In this document: piece by piece, positions 11,323 to 23,073 of the stretch
Layout of the letters: every line of letters starts with the position of its first letter
Numbering within the stretch: position 1 is the stretch's first letter
Assembly: GCF_009017415.1 (NCBI RefSeq)
Contig: NC_092403.1
Coordinates: forward strand, 2,728,001 to 2,792,000
Direction of reading: 5' to 3'
DNA length: 64,000 nt
Source of the DNA: Aspergillus flavus
Taxonomy: Eukaryota > Ascomycota > Eurotiomycetes > Eurotiales > Aspergillaceae
The notes under the pieces: generated by a model
The model's database searches: none
What the model was told of the DNA's origin: nothing
Seen by the model: the letters and a program-made list of their open reading frames with translations, nothing else
Position numbers and translations under genes: made by a program

Positions 11323-12038
11323 CCACGTGGAAATATCGGTGTCTCTGAGTTGAGCAATTGTACTAGAATTCCTGTCCCTAGAATGGTCGGAGTATATAAT
11401 TAATACGATATATTTTAATAACAAGATGAATACTGGTAACACGTAATTAATTGAAACAGTTAAGGATAGTAAAACTTGACTATAAAGTTATAGAGCCCTT
11501 GAAGGAAACAAACCACCACAGCTAGTGGTAGTGGTAATACCCGGAGACTAGGCCTTAAGTCTAGGGATTGCAGTGTCCAAACTTAGTAGGTGTTGAGATA
11601 GAATAAACCCTTCTTTTACGAAGCGGTAAAATACGACAGGGCTAAATTAGAGGCGGACTAGGCAATAATCCAGGGGTTTTTACGATTATAATTGGTAGAT
11701 AGTATAGTGGGGCCTAAAATCAATAGGCCTCATTGGCTGGATAATAAGCTAGATTTAGTTCGCTGTACATAGCGCTTAATACTTATTGGAGGAGGGTCCG
11801 GTGGAGACGTGATCTCCCTGGTCATGGCCCGCGCCTTAGTGCTTATTCCTTTGGCATAGTATACTGAACTATACCAGGTTCATCATATTTCTTTCATGGT
11901 ATGCCTGGTCGTAATTTTCTCTCTCCCACTCTCTCCCCTTCTATCGGGCCAGCAACACAATATCCCCCTATCCAATCCTTTCCACATTGACCACACACAC
12001 AATCCTATCTGATACTATCCATCCTCTAACGGCTCGTG
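11323..12038. other. AT-rich non-coding spacer before HMG-CoA reductase
   Basis: About 11400-11780 is TA-rich, lacks open frames and has the texture of a degraded mobile element, but I cannot identify terminal repeats or any coding remnant. From about 11880 to 12035 it becomes pyrimidine-rich, likely the promoter and 5' leader of the next gene. Confidence 0.45.
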
Positions 12039-15000
12039 ATGCCAAAGTCTGACTGGGTGCAGCACCAGGTCACCAAGGGATTACGTGCAGTGATCGGCCA
12101 AGTGTGTCGACATCCCATTCACACGTTTCTGGCGACTGCTCTGATTGCCACAACCACTTATCTCCAAGTTTTAGAAGTCACCTTTCGCGCTGCCAACCGA
12201 GGCCTCACCTCCAAGACTGACGCCGCTCCCTTGAACGTCGAGTCATTCCTCTGGGGCAGCCGAAGTCTCCGGGTTGGTGAGACAAGCTCGTGGAGATGGC
12301 AGGTAGATGACCTGTCTGAGGCGACTGCTGGCAATGGCCGAGTATGATAAGAACCTTCTTTCTTTTCAGTTCCTTCAATCCCCAAAGCTTGCTTGCGTGC
12401 TGACTGCGACCGCGTTGCTCTCGCTTTCTCTCTAACCAGGTCGACCACCACTGGGCTCTTGTCACTCTTACCTTCCCCGTTGCCTCTGCCGATAGCAGCC
12501 CCGCCTTAATGAACACACTGCCCGACTCAGTGGGCGCAGAACCGATCACGCCAACCTCCAACTTCTTCACCTCAATCTCCAATGAATTCTCGCTGGCTTA
12601 CCGAGTTCCGTATACCCAATTGAGCGTTTTTCTAGAGGAGGTGGAATTTGTTGCCTCGGATAAGAAGGATCATAGCTGGGCGACCAGGTCTCCTCACGGA
12701 GAGGGCAGGCTTTCACTGGGCCGCTGGCTGGGAAGCTCATGGCTCTCATTCCTTCACCGGGCCAAACACGCCGAGACGGTTGATTTGGTCATCATCGGTT
12801 TAGGTTACCTTGCGCTGAATATGACCCTGGTCTCACTCTTCCGAGCGATGCGTCACTTGGGCTCGCGTTTCTGGCTGGCAGCCTCCGTGCTGCTTTCTGG
12901 GGCATTTGCCTTCGTGCTCGGACTTGGGGTAACGACAGCCTGCGGCGTACCAGTCGACATGTTTCTACTCTCAGAAGGAATTCCCTTCTTGGTTTTGATC
13001 GTGGGATTCGAGAAGCCGATCCGATTTACCCGTGCTGCTCTCCACGCATCGAAGGAGCGCCGGCGTGTCTCGCCGCCCCGAGAGGCTGCCGACAGCAAGG
13101 ACAACCGGCAGCGCCATATGATCCCCAACACCATGCTAGTCGCAATCAACAGAGAAGGATGGTCCATCATCCAGTCGTATCTACTTGAGATCGGGGCTCT
13201 CGCATTGGGAGCGGTCCTCCAGCCACGGGAACGGTTCGGCCAGTTCTGCTTTTTGGCTGCATGGATGGTGCTCTTCGACGCCATCCTTCTTTTCACCTTC
13301 TACGCCACCATTCTCTGCGTCAAACTGGAGGTGACCCGGATCCGAAAGCCCAACACCCTGGATCTGGCAGATGAGCAACATGGGCCGCGGATCTTCGGGT
13401 ACAAGGTCAATGCGACCAGTGTGGCCCGGTGGAAGCTGATCATGGTCGGCGGGTTCGTGCTCGTCAATGTACTCCAGCTGTCATCATTCTTTTACCGCGT
13501 TATGGGAGGTTTCATGACCAAAGCTGCTTTTACTCCAACCACCGTCAGTCCACTCAAAGTGGCTGCCAACGGTCTGAACGATATCTATTTGGATGCCCGT
13601 GCCGGCGGAGTTGAGACACGGGTAACGGTACTACCGCCGATCAGATATGTCATCGAAGCATCTGGATTGGATGTATCGACCGGGAGACGTCCTGGATTTG
13701 ACGGCGTATTGGCCGGGCTGGAAACACCCCTGGGCCGACTCTGTCTCATGGGCGCTTTGGTTCTCAGTCTTTACCTCAACAATCATCTGATCCACGCCGC
13801 CCGCTGGCATGTTTCTCCTGACGCACCGAAAGAACCTGCTGCACCTGCACCCTCTTCGTCGCCCGCACAGGTCCCTAGTGCTGCATCTCCCCCTGCGCCC
13901 CCTTCTCGCAGCTTTGAGGAAATTGAGGCTCTGTTCAGAGCGAACCAGACGGAATCTCTGACCGACGACGAGCTGGCGGAGCTATGTCTCCGTGGCAAGA
14001 TTCCCGGATACAGCTTAGAGAAGACCTTGGAGAACATTGTCTCAGCAGGATCATCAAGCACAGCAACAACTAGGCTGGAGGCATTCACTCGTGCAGTTCG
14101 CATCCGCCGGATCATCGTGTCGCGAACGCCTTCGACTCAGGACCTCAGCGGCGGTATCCAGAACTCGCTGCTCCCCTACCAGAACTACAACTACGAGCTG
14201 GTGCACGGCGCCTGCTGCGAGAACGTGATCGGATACCTGCCCCTGCCCCTGGGACTCGCGGGACCCATGGTGATCGACGGTCAGGCATATTTCATCCCGA
14301 TGGCCACGACGGAGGGTGTGCTGGTTGCCAGCGCCAGCCGGGGCTGCAAGGCGATCAACGCCGGCGGCGGTGCCGTGACGACGCTCAAAGGCGACGGCAT
14401 GACGCGAGGCCCCTGCCTGGGATTTCCGTCGGCGAAACGCGCCGCCGAAGCTCAGCGCTGGGCTGAGTCCCCCATCGGTCGTCGGGTCCTCACCGACACC
14501 TTCAACGCCACCAGCCGCTTCGCTCGTCTGCAGAGCCTGACCTTCGCCCAGGCCGGCACCTACCTCTACATCCGGTTCCGCACCACGACAGGCGACGCCA
14601 TGGGCATGAACATGATCTCTAAGGGTATTGAGCAGGCTTTGCAGGCGATGACCGCCCACGGGTTCCCCGATATGAACACTATTACGCTGTCCGGTAACTT
14701 CTGTGCTGACAAGAAATCTGCTGCTATCAACTGGATCGGTGGCCGCGGCAAGTCGGTCATCGCTGAAGCTACTATTCCCGCCGAGACCGTCCGGAAGGTT
14801 CTGAAGACCGAAGTCGATGCCCTGGTTGAGCTCAATACAGCTAAGAACCTGGTGGGTAGCGCCATGGCCGGTAGTATGGGTGGGTTCAACGCCCATGCAT
14901 CCAACCTAGTTCAGGCCGTGTTCTTGGCTACCGGACAGGATCCCGCCCAGAATGTGGAGAGCAGTAGCTGTATCACGACGATGAAGAAGTAGGTCCCCCT

Positions 15001-15348
15001 CCCTCTTGTGGTCCCCCTGCTTCCCTTCGATATGGTATGAATTATACTCACATTGAATGCTCTAGTATCGACGGAAACCTGCACATCGCCGTCTCCATGC
15101 CCTCCATGGAGGTCGGAACCATCGGTGGAGGCACCATCCTCGAAGCCCAGGGAGCCATGTTGGACTTGCTGGGAGTCCGCGGCGCCCATCCCACCGATCC
15201 CGGCGCGAATGCCCGCCGCTTGGCCCGGATCATCGCCGCGGCCGTGCTGGCGGGTGAACTGAGTACTTGCTCGGCCCTGGCGGCGGGTCACTTGGTCAAT
15301 GCCCATATGCAGCATAATCGGAGTGCGGCGTCGTCGAGGGTGAACTAG
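12039..15348 (+). CDS. HMG-CoA reductase with sterol-sensing domain
   Basis: Makes mevalonate from HMG-CoA using NADPH, the controlling step of sterol and isoprenoid synthesis, at the ER membrane. Three exons (12039-12341, 12440-14988, 15066-15348) give 1044 aa, within the usual fungal range. Residues about 20-45 form a first helix. A sterol-sensing domain spans about 216-440, with [11 protein letters not shown] and [19 protein letters not shown] Pro/Ala linker (about 570-590) leads to the catalytic domain (about 592-1037). Key residues are present: Glu in MATTEG, Lys in MISKG, Asp in GQDPAQN, and His in HM-x-HNRS (1031-1037), whose Ser matches the AMPK-regulated site of animal enzymes. No stops or shifts are seen. 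Neighbours on both sides are pseudogenes of a PKS-NRPS cluster, so it could be the core enzyme, a duplicate, or a resistance copy. Confidence 0.95.
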
Positions 15349-15544
15349 CTGCCCCTCAACCAACTTATTCTATAACGAAGGCAAACATGGCAGCCATTAC
15401 ATTTCGGCAACTGTGGGCTTTTCTCTTGAGGATGTACAAAATGTCGAAGATAGGAGCTTAGAACAATACTCACTGCAATAGACCGTTTGATTTATAAATG
15501 CTATGATCAACGACGGAAAAGTACATTACTTAGGGAGGCTAGAG

Positions 15545-16877
15545 TTAAACCAGAAATACAAATAGATATAAGTAAGGTAAAGATTTCTCTTTCTTTCGAT
15601 CAATAATCAACACCTCGTCTAACCATTCAAACGTCTTGTCATGGACAACCGAAATGGCCGCCACCTTGGCCTGCAATCCACCGGATCCCACTCCCTTGGT
15701 CACCCACAGTTTGGCCATTTCAGGATGCAACTGATTGAAAACCTCGAAAATCTTGGTCGCATTTCCCTGGGCGGGAAAATACGCCCAGTCCGCCGCACCG
15801 GTGACAAACACCGGGCACTGGACCCGGGCCAAGTATTCCCCCTGCTCTCCATCCCCGCGCAGAGAAAAACTTCTGAAATGCCCGGGTCGCCTGTGCATAA
15901 GTCGGCAAACATAACGCAAATCGCGCATGTGCGAATTCAAACCGCGTATGAAAGTGTACTCTGCCCAGTGAGCGGATGACCCGGTCGAAGAAGCGATCAC
16001 CCAGTCGATCCCAAGCCTTTAGGAAGACGGGGGGAATGCGCGAATCGGCAGTATCCCACATGTCGTAGAATCCGTCCATCGCAATGCACGCTTTGATCCA
16101 GGGATCGCCTGCGCCACGAAGTGCAAAATATGCGCCCATTGATTCGCCAAAGATGGATACCCGGTTGAGGCCGAGGTGGAGATGTTGGTTTGCCTTGCTG
16201 TATGTCCACAGTCGGTCGAGGACGGGACGGATCACGGCCTCCCAGTCGTGTCGCATATACGCGCCCTCCGGTGCCTGGGCCGGGAAGCCAGCTCGTTGGT
16301 CTAGTCGCCGGTGGAAGATCCCCTGACCTGGGCCGTCGAAGGTGAGAACGGCGTACCCGCGTCGGCGCGCGCCTGCGGCGATGTAGAAGTACAGTTCCTC
16401 CTGGGTGGAGTCGAACCCGCCGCTGTTGACCACGACGGGAATGGGCTCCGTTAATCCTGCCTCACGCAGCGGCATGAACAGATACGCCGGCAGCATCAGA
16501 CCGTGCTCGTAGGGAACCTCGAGCGAAAGAACCTCGCCGCCATAGCCCGCGGGGTCAGCGAGCAGAGCAAACCCACGCTAGAAGTTGCGCACGCTGTGCT
16601 CCAGCGTCTCCAGAAGTCGGGTGTCCTTGGGCGTGCAGTGGAGCATGTACTCGGCTGCTCGAAAATAGTTCCCTGACCGGATTCATGCCCAACGAGCGGC
16701 TGCTTCTGCTTTGCGTCCTGCAGCAACCCAGGCGTCAAACCAGCTCTCTGCATCAGGGGTTTTGATGCAGGCAATTGTCTCGAGACACTTCCCAATCTCG
16801 CATCCTTCAAAGGGAGCGGTGCCTAGGACACGGAGGAATTCGAAGTGGAAGAAATCCGAATCAAAGAATGTATACAT
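15545..16877 (-). pseudogene. Alpha/beta hydrolase of PKS-NRPS cluster type, inactivated
   Basis: Begins MYTFFDSDFFHFEFLRVLG, the usual start of the serine hydrolases that accompany fungal PKS-NRPS genes (the ACE1-cluster ORFZ / cytochalasin CcsE type, believed to act on chain release or cyclisation). The body shows VVNSGGFDS, LTFDGPGQG, the nucleophile elbow GESMGA, then VFVTGAADW and the final SVVHDKTFEWLDE with the C-terminal His. Three lesions break it: TGA at about 16683 after AAARWA, TAG at about 16577 after VRNF, and an extra base in an A5 run at 15865-15869 that shifts frame after AFQKF. Removing these in thought gives one continuous frame, so the decay is recent enough to keep homology clear. 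It lies between the HMG-CoA reductase and the PKS-NRPS pseudogene and is divergent from the latter. Confidence 0.88.
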
Positions 16878-17280
16878 GGTGAACGGGACGTTGAAACCTC
16901 AAACTGCGAACCGAGAGGACAAGACCAGAACAATCTCTACCCGTAATATTACCGCTGAGCTCAAGATGGGGAATCATTCGGCGCTGAACAGGTTCGGCAT
17001 CGGCGTCCGATGCTTGTTTCGCTGGGGCTGACTGGGGCTGAATAGACGGTTTATGCGTAGCCTTTCGGCTTCACTGCCCCAAAGGAACCACGACCAACAA
17101 CGATACCTCCGAACAAGACCGAGTATCAATAGTAGTATAGTATGTCTTCAGTGATTCTCAGCTCTAATAACTACTATATTTGTATAAGGTTTCCAGATCA
17201 TCTGGCGCAATGCTCCTCAGTTATGAAACGATAGAGCGTACATCGAGATTTCTTTCACTCCCCCCATTCATCAACTGAAT
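16878..17280. other. Divergent promoter region between hydrolase and PKS-NRPS relics
   Basis: About 400 bp between two divergently oriented pseudogenes, as expected for a shared control region of a co-regulated cluster. No specific factor site is assigned. Confidence 0.5.
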
Positions 17281-20200
17281 ATGGATACCAAAGTTCCTGA
17301 ACCTATTGCCATTATCGGGAGCTCTTGTAGGTTCCCTGGTGGAGCCTCTACTCCCTCCGAACTGTGGAAGCTGTTGCATTCTCCCCGCGACCTCCTTCGC
17401 CCGATTCCCGCCTAACGATTCGACCCAGCCGGCTTTTATCATCCCAATGACGAACACCATGGTGCTTCAAACGCGCAGCATCCCTATCTCCTGGAGGAAG
17501 ACCCCTGTGTCTTCGACGCCCCCTTCTTCTCCTGGAATGCCCGCGAGGCGGAGGCCATGGACCCTCAACACCGGGTCCTCCTGGAAACCGTGTACGAATG
17601 TCTAGAGAATGCAGGAACCAGCATCCAGGAGCTGCAGAACACCCAGACGGGAGTCTACGTTGGCCTCATGACCAACGACTACCACGACATCCATCTTCGT
17701 GACATGGAAACAATTCCCAAATACAGCGGCACAGGCACCACGCGAAGCATCCTCAGCAACCGCGTCTCATATTTCTTCAACTGGAAGGGCCCCAGCATGA
17801 CAATTGATACGGCCTTTTCATCATCATCACTGGTTGCCGTACATCCCGGCGGTGCAAAGCCTGCGGTCAGGAGAGACGCCTGTGGCGATTGCAGCGGGCG
17901 CGAATCTGATATTCGGGCCCGAGATGTACATCATTGAATCAAAGCTGCACATGCTCTCAACCCACGTGCGATCCCAGGTGTGGGACGACAAGGCAGACGG
18001 GTACGGCCGTGGAGAAGATGTTACTGCGGTTATGCTCAAGACTCTCTCAGGAGGCAGTTATATCAGGACGACCTGGCTCAGGCTGTCAGCCCGTATTGAC
18101 CAGTGGCATGCAGAAGCGTGTGGGTCTAGCGGAGGAAGACTCAGCACCTCCTTTGTGGCTAAGCAACCCCCGGTTCTCGCATATGAAGTGGGAGGATAAG
18201 AAAGTGCTGCCCGGAGAGGCGACCACCGCTGCATCTGCCAGGATTCCCGTGATGGATCAGCTCAAGGCCGCCACACAAGTCGCCCAGGCCGAGTCGATTC
18301 TTTGTACATCGTTTGCCACTCGTCTCGCAGCCATACTCCAGATGTCGGCCGATTCAATTGCCCAGGACACCCCCTTGGTGGAAGTCGGTACGTGTTCTTC
18401 TCCTGTATTCTAGTTTCGACATGTGAACCCAGATATGCTAACTAGCCTTGCTAATTTAGGAATCGACTCTCTTATTGCGGTAGAGGTGCGCTCCTGGTTT
18501 CTCAAGGAGCTGAATGTGGATGTGCCAGTTCTGAAGGTTATTGGGGGCGCATCCATTCGGGACATCTGTCGCGATGTTCTGGATAAGTTGTCTCTTACGT
18601 TTGACGCTTCTGAGAGCCCCAGTGAAGCACCCAACGACAAACCAGTGAGCGTGACAACGGTTGATCAAGGCAAGTCTCCCTTTGTGGGTGTGGTGGAGAT
18701 AATAGACTTGGAGAGAGGGACAATTTCTCAAGGTGAAGAGTGATTGTTTTGTGTCATAGTTTAGAGTATCTTCTATTGACGCCAATCGCTGTTATATAGA
18801 TAAATCCAGTATTGATGCCTCTCCTACCACATCATCCACAGAGTCAGTGTCGGAGGACAGGAATACCCCTACACCAAGTGAAGGTATTCGATCCCTCCTC
18901 CACCCCGAGATCTTCCTGAAAAACTCTGACTTTGATACTTAGATTAGATACGGACGACGTGTCCAGCGAATTTGATCCTCGCAGTGATGGCTTGAGCTTG
19001 ATTAAAGATAATATCGCTCCCCCATCATTGCAGTCGCTTGCAGTGATTCGATCGGCCCCTCTATCTCACGCACAAGAGAGGATCTGGCTTGCCCATCGGT
19101 ATAGTGATGATTCCTCAGCATACAATGTGGCGTTTGCTTGGAAACTGCAAGACCACTTGGACTGTGACCGCTTTGAAGCTGCAATCCAAGCAGTTATCCA
19201 GCGCCACGAGGCCCTGCATACAGCCTTTCGAGTAAATTCAACCACAGGCGGGCCCGAGCAATTCACTTTCTGTCGGGAATGATTCGTACTCGAAAGAAAG
19301 ACTATCGCCAATGGGAGTGATATTAATGCTGAATTTCTCGACGTCCGCGACCATGTGTCTGATCTTGACAACGGTAAGACTCTGAAAGCATCCATCCTGC
19401 AATTGTCAAGAGATACACACGTCTTTATGCTTTGCTATCATTATATTGTCATGGATGGAATCAGTCTCCGGACGTTTCTGGGCGATCTCAATCAAAGCTA
19501 TATCTCGCCGGGTGTATCACAACCAGCGTCGCAGTACCTAGATTATGCCATCGCAGAAAGAGAGCAGCTCAAAGGCCAGGCCATAAAGGATGATCTTGAG
19601 TACTGGAAGGAACAGTTTGAAACACCAGTGGATTGCCTGCCTCTCCTACCGTTCTCCCGCGTCCAATCTCGACCTTTCTTGAGCATCTCCGAAAGTTTCA
19701 CGGCCCATGCCTTTATTAAGAAGGAGACTGTGGCCAGAGTGAAAGAGTGTAGTCGTCAGTCTGGGTCAACCTCCTTCCACTTCTATGCCGCAGCCCTGCA
19801 GGTCCTTTTCTTCCAACACCTTAATAGTTCAGTTGACGATTGTGCATCGGAATTGCTGATGCAAACCGGCACGACGACCGATATTTCGACACCGTGGGAT
19901 TCTGTTTGAATTTGCTCCCGTCAGAGTCCGTGTTTGCGGTCAGGATACTATAGCACAGCTGCTCAAGAAGACTAGAACATCCATGTACGGGGCCCTCGCG
20001 CACTCTGAGGTTCCATTTGGCGTTCTCTTGGAGGAGCTCAAAGTCCCACGCTCTTCCACATCCAGCCCATTGTTTCAAGTACTCCTGAACTACACCCTCG
20101 GCATCCGTGAAATGTCTACCTTTGCGTCCTGCGAAATGGACATGGTGGGAGTCGAAGACGCAAGAAGTGGGTGTGACCTGGTTATCAGCATTGTTGAGAC

Positions 20201-23073
20201 CGCGGGTCAGGACACAGCCCTCTCCTTCACGATGCCGCCTTCTCTGTATCTGGACCAGGACTGTGCCCGTCTGCTTGATATATACGTTGGCTAGTGGCCC
20301 AGATATCAGAGCTTCCCCATAGTATTGTTAGCGAGGTTGATCTGCACCCCCAGTTTGATCCAGCGCTGATATCGGAAATCGGCAGCGGTGGAGTAGTCGA
20401 AAGGTGGGAAGGTTGGGAGACGACCGTTTCCCAGCAGGTAGATGTGGCATCTCAACGATATCCTGACAACATCGCTGTCAAGCTAGGCTTCACAAACACG
20501 GAAATCACCTATGACATGCTCAACGAACTAGTTGGTAGGGCCGCGAGGGCGCTTAAGGATCTCGACGTTGGAATTGCTACCAGGGTAGCTATTCTCTGTG
20601 AACCTTCAGCCGACATGATCGTCTTCATTCTCGCCATCCTCCGTGTGAGCGCTGCGTACGTCCCTCTCGACTCCCGCAATTCCCATGAGCGTCTGTCTTC
20701 GATCATTGGTGACTCGTCGCCTCGTCTTCTGCTTTCCGACAGCAGACTGGGCGAATGCGCTTCCCTCCTAGGCGAAGAACACATCATGCCTGTAAGGTTG
20801 ATGGAAACGTTACTTATAGCAGATTCCCCAGATGGTCCGTATGAAGGAAATGTATCTCACCCAGATCATCCGGCTTTTGTTCTCTACACCAGCGGTTCAA
20901 CGGGTGCTCCAAAGGGAATTATACTGGATCATCTCAATTGGGTCAACCAATTTGCTGCAGTCACTCAGGAATACGGACTCGCGCAGGAGAAAGTGCTGCA
21001 ACAGAGTTCTCCAGGCTTTGACATGGCCATCGAGCAGGTGTTCATTGCTCTTTGGTAACGGCGGCACAGTTGTCGTGGCTCCCAGCTCCTTTCGAGGGGA
21101 CGCGGTGGAGCTCGCGCGGCTGATCATGGAGGAGCGTATTACCTACACCATGGCGCTGCCTTCCGAGTACTCGTCCATGATTCATCATGGCGCGGGCTGG
21201 CTGCGACGCTCTAGCGAATGGAGATACGCGTTTTCTGGCGGGGAGAAAGTGACCGATCGCCTGCGGGACGAGTTTAAATCCCTTGCCCTGCCGGCCTGTC
21301 CAATTTGTCAGAGTCGGATGTGATTTACCGAACTGGAGACCGTGGACGACTCCTAAATGACGGGTCTCTAGTGTTTCTCGGAAGACTTGAAGGTGACTCC
21401 CAGATCAAACTACGCGGACAACGCGTTGAACTAGATGAAATCGCACATGCACTGCTCCTAGTATCCAAAGAGAAACTCGCCAATGCGCACGTCTGTGTGC
21501 GTGGAACTGGCACCGATACGTTTCTCGTGGCCTTTGTGGTGTTTTCCAATGACCCTCTAGACGAGGAAGTAGACCGAATAACTTACCTGAAGCAGCTGCG
21601 CCAGAGGATTCCTCTGCCCCGATATATGTGCCCCTCAATCATGATTCCCCTGCAAGAACTACCACTTAGCGTCAATGGAAAGGTCGACAGAAAAGCCCTT
21701 GACGCAATTGTACTGCCTGACTCATCCGTCGACGACCAGGTGTTGGTAGATCTCGACGCGGATGAGGTGACACTCCTTGGAATGTGGCAGGAGGTCCTAC
21801 CAGACACGGCGGCAAAGGGCCTTAAGGTCGCCAAGGACACTGATTTCTTCGAGGCTGGAGGCAACTCCCTTTCCCTAGTGCGGCTGCAGTCATTCATTAA
21901 AGAGCGGCTAGGAATCCAGCTCCCCTTGGTGGAGTTGGTAGAAACCTGCTCACTTGAAGCGATGGCTCGGCGACTCTGGTCAAATCATTCGGTTTCTTCA
22001 AGCCATTTTGCGTGGGAGGACGAGGCATGCGTACTGATATCAGATCAGGATTTGGAGCACGCTAATCTTGAAGCTGAATCTGCCAGTCTAACTGGCGATG
22101 CTGGCAAAATCGTGATCCTCACCGGCGCCTCCGGATTCCTTGGGAAGCAGATTCTCCAAGGTCTCGTTTCGTCTCCTACAGTATCCGAAGTGCACTGTAT
22201 TGCTTTCGCTCTCAAATGTCCATGAAGAAATTAAACGCGAATGGGTCTTCCAAGATCATCGTCCACACCGGAGACCTGGCTCTTCCCCGTCTGGGGCTAG
22301 ACATCACAACGGCTCGGTCACTTGCATCAAGGGCCAACATCATCGTCCATAACGGTGCTGATGTGTCTTTCCTGAAATCTTACAGCTCACTGAAAAAGGC
22401 CAACGTGGATTCAACCGCCGAACTTGTTCGCCTCGCAAAACCTTGTCACATCCCCATCCATTTCGTCTCCTCGGCCGGTGTCGCAGGATTCGTTCCGCGC
22501 AATGAGCTGCCCCTTCGTGAGGTGAGTGTAGCTGCCTATCCACCACCTAGGGATTCGAGTGCGCACGGCTATCAGATCGCAAAGTGGGTGAGTGAGCGTC
22601 TCCTTGAAATGGTAAATCAACAATACGGTCTTGATATCGTCCTGCATCGACCAACGGGGATTGTAGGGGAAGATGCTCCCGACGCCAACATTCTTGGCAA
22701 TCTTCTTCACTATTCGAGGCAGCTAGAGTTAGCACCGGACATGGATGGTTGGGATGGTTATCTAGATTTGGTTGACGTGGAAGCGGTAGCGCAACAGATA
22801 GTGGCTGTTTTGGAGTCACCAAACGTCTCTGAAACTGGAGTGCGTGCAGTTCGTGTGGTTCACACTTGCAACCCCGGTGCCTTTCCAGTTCATGAACTGG
22901 CAGAGTACCTAGGAAGAACACGGGGAAAGCCGTTGGGCACATTGCCCATGACCGAGTGGATTGGTCGTGCCATGCAGGCTGGAATGAATGAAATGGTAGG
23001 GTTGTATTTGCAGGAGGTGACCTCCAAGCGCCTCAGCTGGTATCCTCCGGTGGTGTCAGACTCTGTCAACTAG
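17281..23073 (+). pseudogene. Hybrid PKS-NRPS, heavily decayed
   Basis: Domain order is still readable. A partial ketosynthase (17281 to about 18048) starts [19 protein letters not shown]. Then come the end of a ketoreductase/linker and an acyl carrier protein (GIDSL kept, intron inside the motif as usual), a condensation domain (about 19030-20290), a partial adenylation domain (YTSGSTGAPKG kept), a peptidyl carrier (FFEAGGNSL) and a terminal reductase (TGASGFLG, YQIAK). Lesions: TAA at 17413; active-site Cys replaced by Phe (DTAFSS, 17815); shift near 17838; loss of AT, DH, MT, ER and most of KR at about 18048; TGA at 19280; catalytic second His of HHxxxDG now Tyr (about 19440); shifts near 19845, 19920, 20292, 21050 and 22205; loss of central A-domain motifs at about 21290. 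An intact gene would be about 12 kb. The product cannot be deduced; tetramic-acid or reduced amide products are typical of this layout. Confidence 0.93.

Noticed and set aside
14054..14896. Long antisense frame (280 codons) in HMG-CoA reductase
   Set aside because: It is the mirror of GC-rich, codon-biased coding sequence and has no protein-family features.
15545..23073. RIP mutation as the cause of the cluster's death
   Set aside because: Some lesions are C-to-T type (the hydrolase stops, His to Tyr), but others look like G-to-T (GAA to TAA, Cys to Phe), indels and large deletions, and the DNA is not AT-enriched overall.
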